This document shows, in pieces, positions 1-8,309 of a stretch of DNA of 64,000 bases. The notes beneath the pieces were generated by a model that was given only the letters and a program-made list of their open reading frames with translations, did not search any database and was not told the DNA's origin. This DNA is from Streptomyces natalensis ATCC 27448. Its GTDB lineage: Bacteria > Actinomycetota > Actinomycetes > Streptomycetales > Streptomycetaceae. The translations under genes were made by a program, and so were the position numbers. The stretch is taken from contig NZ_JRKI01000061.1 in NCBI RefSeq assembly GCF_000935125.1, positions 434,001-498,000 of the forward strand, given 5' to 3'. Position 1 is the first letter of the stretch. Each line of letters starts with the position of its first letter.

Positions 1-76
1 GCAGCAGGTAGTAGACGACGGTCGGAACAATCAGGTCGAACAGGGTGGGCAGCAGGGCCCGCAGTGTCCTGAGCAT
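1..76 (-). CDS. Start of a membrane protein, cut by the window edge
   Basis: Only the first 25 codons are present. They read Met-Leu-Arg-Thr-Leu-Arg, then a hydrophobic run (LLPTLFDLIVPTVVYYLL), as expected for a first membrane helix. The ATG at 76-74 overlaps the TGA of the monooxygenase gene by one base (TGATG), so the two are very probably translationally coupled and lie in one operon. The N-terminus resembles VC0807-type small membrane proteins that I recall beside FAD monooxygenases in Streptomyces, but 25 residues cannot prove it. Confidence 0.6.
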   Translation of the reverse strand, partial: MLRTLRALLPTLFDLIVPTVVYYLL

Positions 77-1278
77 CAGTGGTTCTCCTTCTCGGCCCGG
101 CGGATCGTCTCGGCGAACCGCTCGCCGTAGCGCAGCGACTCGGCTACGGCGGCGAAGCCGTACTGGCGCATTTCGGTCTCGTACGCGGCCACCGCCGGTA
201 TCAGACGGGCGGGATGGCGTACGTCGGTGAGTTTGTCCGCGAGCACGGCCGCGTCGCGCAGCGCGGTGTTGGCGCCGGTGCCGCCGGCCGGCGACATCGG
301 ATGGATCGCGTCGCCGAGCAGGGTGACCCGGCCGGCCGGCCAGGGGGGCGGTTGGTCGGCGACGCGTACGTTCTGGACGAAGCAGTCCTCGGGATCGGCC
401 TCCCGCACCGCCTGGTGCACTGCGGGGTGCCACTCGGCGGTCGCGGCGACGGCGTACCGGTGCAGCTCGGCCGAGGACGCGGTGCGCCACGGCTCCTCGC
501 TGCCGGACGATTCCTTGCTGAGCACCCACATCAGGTAGTCGGGTTCCGGGTCCAGCGACACCGTCGGCGTCACCGCGGCGGCGGCTTCCAGGTGCGGTCG
601 TCGGGTGCGGTAGGCCCCCAGGATCCCGATGTGGCCGCTCGGGGCGACCGCCACCGCGACCCGGTCGAAGAGCGGCGCCGGCAGCTGGTCCCGCAGTGCC
701 GGGCGCAGTGGAGTGCGTCCCCACAGGCAGCGGACGCCGGTGTCGCGGATCCGCATGTGGGGCAGGAGCCCGGCGCGCACGGCCGAGCCCACGCCGTCGG
801 CTCCGACCAGCAGGTCGCCTTCGGCGGTCGAGCCGTCGGCGAGGCGGACCTGCACCCGGTCGGGAGTCTGCTCGAAGCCGACCACCCGCTGCCCGAGGCG
901 CACCTCGTGTTCCAGACCGGCCAGCATGATCTGGCGCAGCGTCAGCCGGTTGACCCCGGTGTGGTCCCGAGGGGCGCCGGTGCCGTCGACGCCGACATCG
1001 GTGGCGTACAGCGGGTGCATGCGGTGGTCGAAGACGCCGACCCGGGCCCGCGCCTCGTCGTGGGAGGTGGCCAGGTACAGCCGGAACAGTTCGGGCGGCA
1101 AACAGGCAGCGAGGGCGTCGCCGCCCGCGCGGTTGATGTTGATCCGGTATCCCCGTTGGCCCGCCCGGACCGACGGTGTCCGCTCGAAGACCGTTACGGC
1201 CACGCCGGCTTGGTGCAGGGCCTGGGCGAGGGCGAGGCCACCCACGCCCGCACCGGCGATCAGTACCCGTAATGTCAC
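76..1278 (-). CDS. FAD-dependent monooxygenase (PHBH/TetX-like)
   Basis: This 400-residue protein is a class A flavoprotein monooxygenase, which uses NAD(P)H and O2 to hydroxylate a small, often aromatic substrate in the cytoplasm. The N-terminal dinucleotide fold is clear (VLIAGAGVGGLALAQAL, GxGxxG) and ends in the Glu of VTVFER. The mid-protein DG motif (LLVGADGVGSAVR) and the second FAD motif (LLGDAIHPMSPAGGTGANTA) are both intact. Length is normal for the family. It lies 72 bp downstream of a MarR gene and overlaps a membrane-protein gene, so it is likely a MarR-controlled detoxification or drug-modification gene. The substrate cannot be read from sequence. Confidence 0.88.
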   Translation of the reverse strand: MTLRVLIAGAGVGGLALAQALHQAGVAVTVFERTPSVRAGQRGYRININRAGGDALAACLPPELFRLYLATSHDEARARVGVFDHRMHPLYATDVGVDGTGAPRDHTGVNRLTLRQIMLAGLEHEVRLGQRVVGFEQTPDRVQVRLADGSTAEGDLLVGADGVGSAVRAGLLPHMRIRDTGVRCLWGRTPLRPALRDQLPAPLFDRVAVAVAPSGHIGILGAYRTRRPHLEAAAAVTPTVSLDPEPDYLMWVLSKESSGSEEPWRTASSAELHRYAVAATAEWHPAVHQAVREADPEDCFVQNVRVADQPPPWPAGRVTLLGDAIHPMSPAGGTGANTALRDAAVLADKLTDVRHPARLIPAVAAYETEMRQYGFAAVAESLRYGERFAETIRRAEKENH

Positions 1279-1350
1279 GCTGTCTCCCCCGTGGTGATGC
1301 GCTTTTGACGGTTTGCTCTTGGTCGTGTGTTCCGCTGTTCCGCCGAGTGG

Positions 1351-1812
1351 TCACCGGTCCAGGTGGGGATGGCCCACGTTTGCCCGGGATTCCTCGAACC
1401 TGGTCAGCAGCTCGGTCAGGGTTCGTACGTCCGCGGTGTCCCAGTCGGCGAGAAAGGCCGTGAAACGGTCGAGGCCCTGTTGGTTCAGCCGATCGAGCTC
1501 GCGCCGCCCGGAGTCGGTGAGCGTGACGATGCTGGAGCGGCGGTCCGCCGGGTCGGTCGTCAGTGTCACGTGGCCGGCCTGCTGAAGCGTCCGCAGTTGG
1601 TGGGTGACGGCCGATCGGTGCACGTCCAGGGCGGAGGCGATGTCCGACGGGTGCACCGCCTTGTCCGGGACCTCCCGCTCCGCCCAGCCGAGCACCTGGA
1701 GGACGGTCAGGGCGGCCGCCTCCGGAATCCTGCGCCGGGCGCGCTCCAGACCGGCGGCCACCGTGTTCACCGCGAACGCCAGCCGCGCCACGTCATCTCT
1801 GCTTGGTCGCAT
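1351..1812 (-). CDS. MarR-family transcriptional regulator
   Basis: Winged-helix regulator of about 153 residues. The core SDIASALDVHRSAVTHQLRTL is the recognition-helix region and the wing contains TTDPADRRSSIVTLTDSGRREL, the DxRxxxxxLT signature of MarR proteins. The ATG at 1812 is preferred: a longer frame would run through a perfect palindrome just upstream, and GGTGG precedes this ATG. MarR proteins usually repress themselves and a neighbouring gene until a phenolic ligand binds. Here the next gene on the same strand is the FAD monooxygenase, the likely target. Confidence 0.88.
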   Translation of the reverse strand: MRPSRDDVARLAFAVNTVAAGLERARRRIPEAAALTVLQVLGWAEREVPDKAVHPSDIASALDVHRSAVTHQLRTLQQAGHVTLTTDPADRRSSIVTLTDSGRRELDRLNQQGLDRFTAFLADWDTADVRTLTELLTRFEESRANVGHPHLDR

Positions 1813-1828
1813 GCCACCACCGTAATCT

Positions 1829-1849
1829 AGTTGATTTACTAAATCAACT
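1829..1849. promoter_or_regulatory. Perfect palindrome, probable MarR operator
   Basis: Two perfect 10-bp arms (AGTTGATTTA / TAAATCAACT) flank a single C. The palindrome sits 17 bp upstream of the marR ATG. It is strikingly A/T-rich for this genome and has the size of a MarR dimer site, including the TTGATTTA half. A second, non-coaxial inverted repeat (GCCACCA at 1813-1819, TGGTGGC at 1854-1860) surrounds it. Binding by the adjacent MarR protein is inferred. Confidence 0.7.
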
Positions 1850-2165
1850 TGTTTGGTGGCGGGGCGGCCTGCCCCCCGCATCGGCTACTGGGCGACCCAG
1901 CAGCCTTCTCCCGGCATGCGATCCTCAAGTGGCGACCGAACATCTCCCTCAAGCACCTCGCCCACCTTGCGAGGCAGCACCTCAAGTCCGCACGCAGTCC
2001 GCAGGACACCCGCCCACGACCGTCGCGCCCCGTCGCCAGCGATCAGCAAAAGGCCAGGTCAGCAACGCGGCCTGTATGCGCCGACCACGGCGGCCGTGAC
2101 GGTACGGGTGCGGTCTTCTTTGTGCTCGAAGGTGCCTTTCCGCGCTGTGCGTTGGGGCGGGAACG
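1850..2165. other. Non-coding stretch between marR and araC-type gene
   Basis: About 316 bases with no convincing gene on either strand. Codon-position bias typical of this genome is absent, and the open frames crossing it continue out of frame into the araC gene. It is less G/C-rich than its surroundings. Apart from the outer inverted-repeat arm at 1854-1860 I see no clear element. Confidence 0.5.
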
Positions 2166-3101
2166 TCACGCGGCGGCGCGTGCCTGGCGTCGGTACATTC
2201 CCGGGGCGAGCCCGAATTCCCGCTTGAATGCCTTGGCGAAGGCGAATTCCGACCCGTATCCCGTCCGTGCCGCCACGGTCGTCAGCGGTGCGTCGGACTC
2301 CTGCAACAGCTGCGCGGCGGTCGTCATGCGCCAGCGGGTCAGATAGGCCATCGGCGGCTCGCCGACCAGCGCGTTGAAGCGACGGGCGAAGGCCGCGCGG
2401 GACAGGCCGGACCGGGCGGCCAGGGACTCCACGGTCCACTGCGTCGCGGGGGTTTGGTGGATCGCCGCCAGTGCGGGGGCGACGGCGGTGTCGCGCAGGG
2501 CGGCGGCCCAGCCCTGTGCGGTATCGGCGGGCTGGTCGTCCAGCCAGGCGCGCAGGATGTAGAGCAGCAGCGCGTCGATCAGGCTGGGCACGATGCCTTC
2601 GGAGCCGATGCGCGGATTGTCCAGCTCGGCGCCCAGCAGCTGGACGGCGGCGCTGAGTTCGGGGTGGCGGCCGTGCCGGGTGGGCAGGTGGATGATCTCG
2701 GGCAGCCGCATGACCAGGGGGTGCGGACGACCCTGGTCCAGATGGTAGTTGCCGCACAGGAGGCTGGTGCGCGGGCCGTCACCGCCCAGCGAGAGGGAGC
2801 CGATGGGCATATCGTCGCCGAGTCCGTACTGCTCGGGGCGGGGGACCTCGGCCGGTGTCGAGGGGTGGTCGGCGAGGACGTGGCCGCGGCCGTCGCGGAC
2901 GAAGATCACGTCGCCGGGGGCGAGCGGGATCGGCGGGGTGTCGTCCAACGGGAGGAGCCAGCACGTTCCGTGGAGCACCACATGGAATCCCGCGCCCGCG
3001 ACCGGCGGCAGCCGCAGCCCCCACGGCGCGCAGCCGTCGGTACGGACGGACGCCGGGCTGCCGGTGCGCATAGAGGCCAGCGCCTCGGTAAGGATGTCCA
3101 T
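2166..3101 (-). CDS. AraC-family regulator with N-terminal cupin
   Basis: The 311-residue protein has an N-terminal cupin-like ligand domain (about residues 1-180, with PLAPGDVIFVRDGRGHVLA as the cupin strand pair). A C-terminal AraC double helix-turn-helix follows (about 205-305). Helix 1 shows WTVESLAARSGLSRAAFARR and the second motif shows TTVAARTGYGSEFAFAKAFK, then FGLAPGMYRR, the standard family ending. The start at 3101 has a GAGGGGA ribosome site. It follows a zinc-independent oxidoreductase gene on the same strand, separated by a 14-bp tandem repeat. Such cupin-AraC regulators commonly control adjacent oxidoreductases; the ligand is unknown. Confidence 0.88.
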   Translation of the reverse strand: MDILTEALASMRTGSPASVRTDGCAPWGLRLPPVAGAGFHVVLHGTCWLLPLDDTPPIPLAPGDVIFVRDGRGHVLADHPSTPAEVPRPEQYGLGDDMPIGSLSLGGDGPRTSLLCGNYHLDQGRPHPLVMRLPEIIHLPTRHGRHPELSAAVQLLGAELDNPRIGSEGIVPSLIDALLLYILRAWLDDQPADTAQGWAAALRDTAVAPALAAIHQTPATQWTVESLAARSGLSRAAFARRFNALVGEPPMAYLTRWRMTTAAQLLQESDAPLTTVAARTGYGSEFAFAKAFKREFGLAPGMYRRQARAAA

Positions 3102-3166
3102 CGCCGTTCCCCTCTCCGATGACGAAACGATACGGGCCGCCCCCGCGGAGGAGGGCGGCCGGTATC

Positions 3167-3257
3167 CGTATCGGACCGTCCGTATCGGACCGTCGTCGTC
3201 AGACAGTCGCCGTCAGACAGTCGCCGTCAGACAGTCGCCGTCAGATCCGTCGCCGTC
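3167..3257. repeat. 14-bp tandem repeats in the araC promoter region
   Basis: Two blocks lie side by side. CGTATCGGACCGTC occurs twice (3167-3180, 3181-3194). AGACAGTCGCCGTC then occurs three times (3201-3214, 3215-3228, 3229-3242), followed by a 15-bp variant ending at 3257. The tract spans the space between the araC-type gene start (3101) and the stop of the upstream oxidoreductase (3256). It could act as spaced regulator sites or be a slippage product. Confidence 0.85.
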
Positions 3258-4179
3258 AGACCGTCAGCACGATCTTGCCCTGCACCCGCCCCGACTCGAT
3301 CAGCTCATGCGCCTTGCCGACCTCGGCCAGCGGGAAGGTCTCCTCGACGTAGGGGCGGATCCGGCCGGCGTCGACGAGTTCGGCGATCGCCTCCAGGCTC
3401 GCGTAGTCCGGCTCCACGGAGATCCCGGCGAAGCGCCGCCCGGCCGCCGCGACCGTGGCCGCGAGCTCGGCGTCGCCGTGTTCGAGGATGCTGACCAGTA
3501 CGCCTCCGGGGCGCAGCACGCGCAGCGAACGCGTGCCCTGGGCGTTCGAGTCGAAGACCACGTCCGCGTTCTGCACCACCTCGGTGAAGTCGGTGGTCCG
3601 GTAGTCGATCACCTCGTCCGCCCCCAGGCCGGTCAGGAACTCGTGCCGGGCGGCGCTTGCGAGGGCGATCACGTGGGCGCCGCGGGCCTTGGCGATCTGC
3701 ACCGCGAGGTGGCCGACGCCGCCGGCGGCGCGGTGGATCAGCACCCGGTCGCCTTCCTTGATCCCGGCCGCGTCCACCAGCCCCTGCCAGGCGGTCAGCG
3801 CGGCGAGCGGCAGGGCCGCGGCGTGGACGTGATCGAGGGTGGCGGGCTTGCGGGCGACCTGCCGCGACGGGACGGCGACGTACTCGGCGTACCCGGTGGC
3901 CGCGCGAGGGAAGAACGGCATCCCGTAGACCTCGTCGCCGACCGCGAACCGGGCCCCGGGTCCCGCCTCCTCGACGACGCCCGAGACGTCCCAGCCGACG
4001 CCGAACGGCGGCTCGCCCAGGAGCGGGAACGCGCCGGACCTGACGGCGGCGTCAACCGGGTTGACCGCGCTGGCGTGGACCCGGATGAGTACCTCGCCGG
4101 CCAGCGGGCGGGGGCGTTCGACCTCGGTGACCTCAAGGACCTCCGGGCCGCCGAAGGTCTTCTGGACAACTGCGCGCAT
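3256..4179 (-). CDS. NADP-dependent MDR oxidoreductase (quinone oxidoreductase-like)
   Basis: Medium-chain dehydrogenase/reductase of 307 residues. The N-terminal GroES-like part (MRAVVQKTFGGPEVLEV, GWDVSGVVEEAG, VGDEVYG) lacks the catalytic-zinc cysteine and histidine, so this is the zinc-independent quinone-reductase branch. The cofactor motif is AAGGVGHLAVQIAKARGAHV, and the chain ends with the typical EVGKAHELIESGRVQGKIVL. The start at 4179 fits homologues and has GGGAG just upstream; a frame extending to 4467 looks non-coding. It would reduce a quinone or enone using NADPH. Confidence 0.88.
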   Translation of the reverse strand: MRAVVQKTFGGPEVLEVTEVERPRPLAGEVLIRVHASAVNPVDAAVRSGAFPLLGEPPFGVGWDVSGVVEEAGPGARFAVGDEVYGMPFFPRAATGYAEYVAVPSRQVARKPATLDHVHAAALPLAALTAWQGLVDAAGIKEGDRVLIHRAAGGVGHLAVQIAKARGAHVIALASAARHEFLTGLGADEVIDYRTTDFTEVVQNADVVFDSNAQGTRSLRVLRPGGVLVSILEHGDAELAATVAAAGRRFAGISVEPDYASLEAIAELVDAGRIRPYVEETFPLAEVGKAHELIESGRVQGKIVLTV

Positions 4180-4360
4180 CGGGATCTCCCCTGTCTGTTC
4201 GGTGGCGAGTCGGTGTCGATTCGCTGTGGTGCTCTCCACCGTAGGAAGATCGAATGAGCCGCTGAATAGCCCACAGTCTTGCTCACATGTCCGATCGTCT
4301 CGCGCCGCGAGCGCCCCGGTCAGATGCTCAGCGGGCGATGCCGTCCGCCGGAGCGCGTCC

Positions 4361-5014
4361 TCACTCCCCCAGTGCGAGCCGGAGGCCGAAGGCGGCGATG
4401 ACCGTACCGGTGATGCGGTCGAGACGGCGGCGCATCGAGGGCCGTTGCAGGCGGTCGCGGAGCACATGGGCGAGGGCGATCAGCGCGCAGGCCCAGAGGA
4501 CGGCCAGCGCGATGTGCACACCGGTCAGGAGCACGCCCGCGGCGAGGTGCGAGGCATGGGCGGGGAGGAACTGCGGGAGCACCGCGACATAGAAGGCGCC
4601 CATCTTCGGGTTGAGGAGATTGGTCGCGATCCCCTGACGCCAGCCGCCGAACAGGGTGTTGCTCGCGCCGGTCCCGACCTCGGCCTCCGCCCCGGCCCCG
4701 GTCGCCCCCTCGTCCCCCGAGGTGCGCCACGTGGCCCACAGCATCCTGGCCCCCATCCACACCAGATACGCGGCCCCGGCCCAGCGGAGGATCTCGTACG
4801 CGAGGTGGGACGCGGTCAGCAGCGCGGTGACACCGAGCGAGGTGAGCGCGCCCCAGATCAGTGTGCCGCTCTGGATGCCGAGGACCACACCCCAGGCACG
4901 ACGGCGGTGCCCGAGCGCGGCGGTGCGCAGAACGAGGGCGGTGTCCAGCCCGGGAGTAAGGGTGAGAAGTCCCACCATCAGGGAGAAAGTCCACAATGCG
5001 TTCATGGCGATCAT
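4361..5014 (-). CDS. LysE/RhtB-family amino-acid exporter
   Basis: Inner-membrane translocator of 217 residues with about six hydrophobic segments. The family hallmark near the N-terminus is present (LLTLTPGLDTALVLRTAALG, from the P-G-P/D signature). A second conserved patch, GIATNLLNPKMGAFYVAVLPQFL, is diagnostic of the LysE/RhtB group. Members export amino acids or derivatives by proton exchange. An alternative ATG lies three codons downstream at 5005. It is divergent from nothing obvious, and the substrate is unknown. Confidence 0.88.
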   Translation of the reverse strand: MIAMNALWTFSLMVGLLTLTPGLDTALVLRTAALGHRRRAWGVVLGIQSGTLIWGALTSLGVTALLTASHLAYEILRWAGAAYLVWMGARMLWATWRTSGDEGATGAGAEAEVGTGASNTLFGGWRQGIATNLLNPKMGAFYVAVLPQFLPAHASHLAAGVLLTGVHIALAVLWACALIALAHVLRDRLQRPSMRRRLDRITGTVIAAFGLRLALGE

Positions 5015-5147
5015 GGACCGTCACCATAAGCCGGGGGTCGCCGAACATCCACTTTTCTGCCCGGAATCGGGCAGAAATCAGCGACTTCCCACCGCCCGGC
5101 ACTCGCGGAGTGCTGCGGCGGGGAGGTTGGCGACGGGGAGTGGGCCC

Positions 5148-6134
5148 CTACGGAGTCGCAGCCGGGACCGGCAGCGGCAGCGGCCCCTCCTGCCGCATCA
5201 GCCACTCGCGATAGGTCTCGCTGGACCAGGCGATCTCCATGTAGGACGCGGTCAGATCGGCGAACAGGGCGTCGGCGGGGGCGGCCAGGGTGCCCTCGGG
5301 GCGGACGGCCATGAAGAGACGTACGGCCAGCGGATCGCCGTGCAGGGGGCGGACGGCCATCCCGGGGCGGGAACGGGCGGTGGGCTGGCAGGGGGTGACC
5401 ACCTCGCCGGCCGTGACCAGGTCGACGGTGGTGAGGTAGTCGCCGTGGACGACCCGGGGGCTGATGCCCGCGGCGGTCCAGATGCGGCGCAGGCCCGCCC
5501 ATTCGCCGTCGACGGACGGGTCGACCATCCACTGGTCGTCGGCGAGGTCGCGGAGGTGGACGACGTCGCGGGCGGCCGCGGGGTGGGCGTCGGACAGGGC
5601 GATGAACTGCGGTTCGCGGGCGATGACTTCATGTGCCGCCAGGCCGTCGGGGACCCGTAGCGGCGCGCCCTCGACCTCGTGCACGAACGCGACGTCGAGC
5701 TGGCCCGTCGCGACCATGTGCAGCAGCGCATTGGCGGAGACATCGGTCCTGATGGTGGTGTCCGTGTCCGGGAGGCGCACGCGCAGCCGGCGCAGCCAGC
5801 CGGCGACGGCGCGGCTGTTGGTGCTGCCGATGCGCAGCCGCGCGCCCCGTTCACGAACGGAGGCGGAGGCTATCTCGTCGATCAATGCGCGCATTTCGGC
5901 CACAATCGGGCGGGCCCTGCACAGCACGGAATGGCCCAGCGGCGTGGGGCGGCTGCCGGTGGCGCCGCGGAAGAACAGCTGGCCGCCGAGGGCCTTTTCG
6001 ATGCGTCGCAGCTGCGTCGTGAGGGAAGGCTGAGTCATCCCCAACTCCCGGGCCGCTCTGCGTACGCTGCCGGCGTCGGCGATGGCACACACTGCGCGAA
6101 GATGCCTTACCTCGAGCTCCACACTTCGGAGCAT
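5148..6134 (-). CDS. LysR-family activator, probable SnpR/MprR
   Basis: LysR-type regulator of about 328 residues, divergent from the snapalysin gene. The N-terminal helix-turn-helix reads SVRRAARELGMTQPSLTTQ, followed by the linker helix LRRIEKALGGQLFFRG. The rest is a periplasmic-binding-like effector domain. In Streptomyces the small protease gene snpA/mprA is activated by a divergently encoded LysR protein (SnpR/MprR). That arrangement, together with the N-terminus VELEVRHLRAVCAIAD, supports orthology. The start is uncertain: ATG at 6134, or GTG at 6122 as in close homologues; neither has a clear ribosome site. Confidence 0.85.
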   Translation of the reverse strand: MLRSVELEVRHLRAVCAIADAGSVRRAARELGMTQPSLTTQLRRIEKALGGQLFFRGATGSRPTPLGHSVLCRARPIVAEMRALIDEIASASVRERGARLRIGSTNSRAVAGWLRRLRVRLPDTDTTIRTDVSANALLHMVATGQLDVAFVHEVEGAPLRVPDGLAAHEVIAREPQFIALSDAHPAAARDVVHLRDLADDQWMVDPSVDGEWAGLRRIWTAAGISPRVVHGDYLTTVDLVTAGEVVTPCQPTARSRPGMAVRPLHGDPLAVRLFMAVRPEGTLAAPADALFADLTASYMEIAWSSETYREWLMRQEGPLPLPVPAATP

Positions 6135-6361
6135 AAAACGTCGGCAACGGACACACCAGAGTCTTAAACCTCGCGAACTCGGTCTTTTTCGGATGGTGTT
6201 CGGCTGCGCGTCACAAGGGTATTGCCTGGTGCTATCGCTAGTTAACATCTCCGCCGCACGGGTGAACTCCGTCCAGACTCAACGGCACCAAGAAATCCGC
6301 AGGGCCCCGGTCGCCGCCCCACACGGCGACCGCGGCCCTCGGAGATTAAGGAGCCCCCCAC
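6135..6361. promoter_or_regulatory. Divergent lysR-snpA control region
   Basis: This 227-bp spacer must hold promoters for both the LysR gene and snapalysin. It contains the least G/C-rich sequence nearby, including a T-rich run near 6182 and a GTTAAC palindrome near 6240. LysR regulators bind T-N11-A dyads in such spacers; I could not single one out. A GGAG ribosome site lies before the snpA ATG. Confidence 0.5.
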
Positions 6362-7009
6362 ATGAGCTCTCCCAAGACGGCGCTGTCGGCAGCGCTAGGA
6401 CTGGGCCTCGCTGCCGTGTTCGCCGCGGCGGCGCCGGTTTCGGCAGTGTCCCCCTCTCCCTCCCCCTCCTCCCACCGGAGCACGCCGGCCTCCATCGCGG
6501 CCTACGCCGGATCGGCGGCCGAGAAGGCCGACAGCAAGGCGTTCTTCCAGGCCGTCATGAAGTCGGCCCTGGCGAAGATGAAGGCCCACCCGGGCCTGAA
6601 GACGGTCACCGTGACGTACGACGCGAGTGCGGCGCCGACGTACAAGAGCCAGATAGCCCAGAGCGCGTCCATATGGAACGGCGCCGTGCAGAACGTCAAG
6701 CTCCAGGAAGGCAGCGGCGGCGACTTCCAGTACAAGGAGGGCGACGACGCGCGCGGTTCGTACGCCAGCACCGACGGGCACGGCAAGGGCTTCGTCTTCA
6801 TCGACCACAAGCAGTCCCAGGAGTACAACTCCACCCGGGTGGTCGCCCACGAGACCGGCCATGTGCTGGGACTGGCGGACCACTACGAGGGTCCGTGCAG
6901 CGAGCTGATGTCCGGCGGCGGGCCCGGCCCGTCCTGCCAGAACACCCAGCCCGACCAGAACGAGCGCGCCAAGGTGGACCAGCTGTGGGCCAACGGCCTG
7001 ACGCACTGA
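6362..7009 (+). CDS. snpA: Snapalysin, secreted M7 metalloprotease
   Basis: Small secreted neutral protease of 215 residues. Residues 1-29 form a signal peptide (two basic residues are few, but the hydrophobic core and AxA-like cleavage region are clear). A Ser/Pro-rich propeptide follows. The catalytic zinc site HETGHVLGLAD at 163-173 matches HExxHxxGxxD, with Asp as third ligand, the mark of family M7. Cys179 and Cys192 (EGPCSELM...GPSCQN) would form the family disulfide. It needs only zinc and is normally activated by the LysR protein encoded opposite it. Confidence 0.95.
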   Translation: MSSPKTALSAALGLGLAAVFAAAAPVSAVSPSPSPSSHRSTPASIAAYAGSAAEKADSKAFFQAVMKSALAKMKAHPGLKTVTVTYDASAAPTYKSQIAQSASIWNGAVQNVKLQEGSGGDFQYKEGDDARGSYASTDGHGKGFVFIDHKQSQEYNSTRVVAHETGHVLGLADHYEGPCSELMSGGGPGPSCQNTQPDQNERAKVDQLWANGLTH

Positions 7010-7198
7010 TCCACTGATCCACCCCTCTGACCGGCCGCCTGTGCGGCCGCGGCCACGACTGCGGCGTGGCCCGCCGAGGGCCGGTACCTGGCGGTCGGTC
7101 TTCGGCACCCCAGCGACGCCGGTACGCGGTCACCGCCGACGGCAAAGGCGCCGCCGGCAACGATCGCGTACCTCCCACGCGTTCGCGATGACAGCGGT

Positions 7199-7229
7199 GG
7201 GGCCCGGTGAGGTATATCTCCCGGGCCCC
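7199..7229. terminator. Hairpin between snpA and the acetyltransferase gene
   Basis: Perfect 9-bp arms GGGGCCCGG / CCGGGCCCC, extended by GAG/CTC around a GTATAT loop. It stands between two convergent genes and can serve both strands, although no strong T tract follows. Confidence 0.6.
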
Positions 7230-7262
7230 AGCGCTTGCGCCCGTACGGCGGGTGCGTGCGTC

Positions 7263-7865
7263 CTACGGCAACGGGCGGATCCACGCCTCCGGTTGCGGGC
7301 CCGCGCGGCCGTCGCCGGACGGGCCGCCGTCCCACGGGCGCCAGCCCCAGGAGCGGAACGCGGCCCGGGCGGGGGCGTTGTCCGCCGCGATGACGGCGAG
7401 GGCGAGGGTGGCGGTGCTGCGCAGCAGCAGCGTCCGCATCAGGCGGGTCGCGACGCCGGTACGCCGGTGCGCGGGCAGCACCATCAGCCCCGCGACCAGG
7501 AACAGCCTTCCCACCGCGGCCGCCTCCCCCACCTCACCCGGCGGCACCCGGTCGCCCCACGGCCCGGCGGCATACGTCCGGCACCACTCGCCCTCCCGGT
7601 CGGCCGGATAGCCGTAACCGCAGCCGGCCGGCGCCGGATCGCTGCCGATGACCATCTCGAAACCGGGGCGCTGGATGTCGTGCCCGGTGAACCGCCGCAG
7701 GAAGTCCTCCCGTTGCAGCGCGTGTGCGGCGGCGGGCGGATCGCGGTGCGCCGCGACGTACAGACCGGCGACCGCCTCCCGCTGGGTCTCCGCCTGCCAC
7801 CTGGTCAGACGCCGCAGGAACACCTCTGCCACGGTCCACTCCCCCGGTCCCGGTCCGCCGGCCAT
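7263..7865 (-). CDS. GNAT-family N-acetyltransferase
   Basis: 200-residue acyl-CoA N-acyltransferase. The acetyl-CoA loop is visible as LMVLPAHRRTGVATRLMRTLL (R/QxxGxG/A type) around residues 130-150. It is followed by a terminal strand in which ADNAPARAAFRSWGWRPW is the usual N-x-x-A-x-x-x-Y/F-x-x-x-G-F/W region. It lies downstream of, but well separated from, the crcB cluster on the same strand. The acceptor cannot be predicted. Confidence 0.8.
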   Translation of the reverse strand: MAGGPGPGEWTVAEVFLRRLTRWQAETQREAVAGLYVAAHRDPPAAAHALQREDFLRRFTGHDIQRPGFEMVIGSDPAPAGCGYGYPADREGEWCRTYAAGPWGDRVPPGEVGEAAAVGRLFLVAGLMVLPAHRRTGVATRLMRTLLLRSTATLALAVIAADNAPARAAFRSWGWRPWDGGPSGDGRAGPQPEAWIRPLP

Positions 7866-7934
7866 GCCGGATACGCCGGAGGATACCCACGGTTGGCGGG
7901 AATGTACCGGGCGGTGGCGGGCCGGACCTGCCGG

Positions 7935-8309
7935 TCAGCCCCACAGCACCCGTGCGCAGAGCACCCCGGCGAACGCCGCGCCCAGACCGGCGGCCACGCT
8001 CGCCACCGCGTTGGCCACGGCGTACAGGCGGGCGCCGTCCACCGCCAGGCGCAGCGTCTCGTAGGAGAAGGTCGAGTATGTCGTCAGGGCGCCGCACAGT
8101 CCGGTGCCGAGCAGGAGCTGGAGGTTCGAGGAGGCGGCGCCGAGGGTGACGGCGCCGGTCAGCAGGCCGAGGATCCACGAGCCGACGGTGTTGACGGTGA
8201 ACGTCCCCCAGGGGAAGACGCTGTCGTGCCGGGACTGCACCAGGCGGTCGGTGAGATACCGCAGCGGCGCCCCGACCGCCGCACCGGCCACCACCAGCAA
8301 CCAGTTCAC
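7935..8309 (-). CDS. crcB: Fluoride channel CrcB/Fluc, second copy
   Basis: Small four-helix fluoride exporter of 124 residues. The family signatures GAPLRYLTDR, FPWGTFTVNTVGSWILGLL and GLCGALTTYSTFSYE (phenylalanine-box and Thr-Thr-Tyr-Ser-Thr-Phe region) are all intact. The GTG at 8309 overlaps the end of the DUF190 gene by 4 bp, which fixes the start. It is the last gene of crcB-DUF190-crcB. Fluc channels are dual-topology dimers, and two non-identical copies such as these may form a heterodimer. Confidence 0.92.
   Translation of the reverse strand: MNWLLVVAGAAVGAPLRYLTDRLVQSRHDSVFPWGTFTVNTVGSWILGLLTGAVTLGAASSNLQLLLGTGLCGALTTYSTFSYETLRLAVDGARLYAVANAVASVAAGLGAAFAGVLCARVLWG

Noticed and set aside
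79..1272. Long open frame opposite the FAD monooxygenase
   Set aside because: It mirrors the real gene, as often happens in G/C-rich DNA, and has no family motifs, whereas the minus strand has complete FAD signatures.
1850..2165. Remnant transposase
   Set aside because: I saw no transposase motif, terminal inverted repeats or target duplication; it appears only as non-coding DNA.
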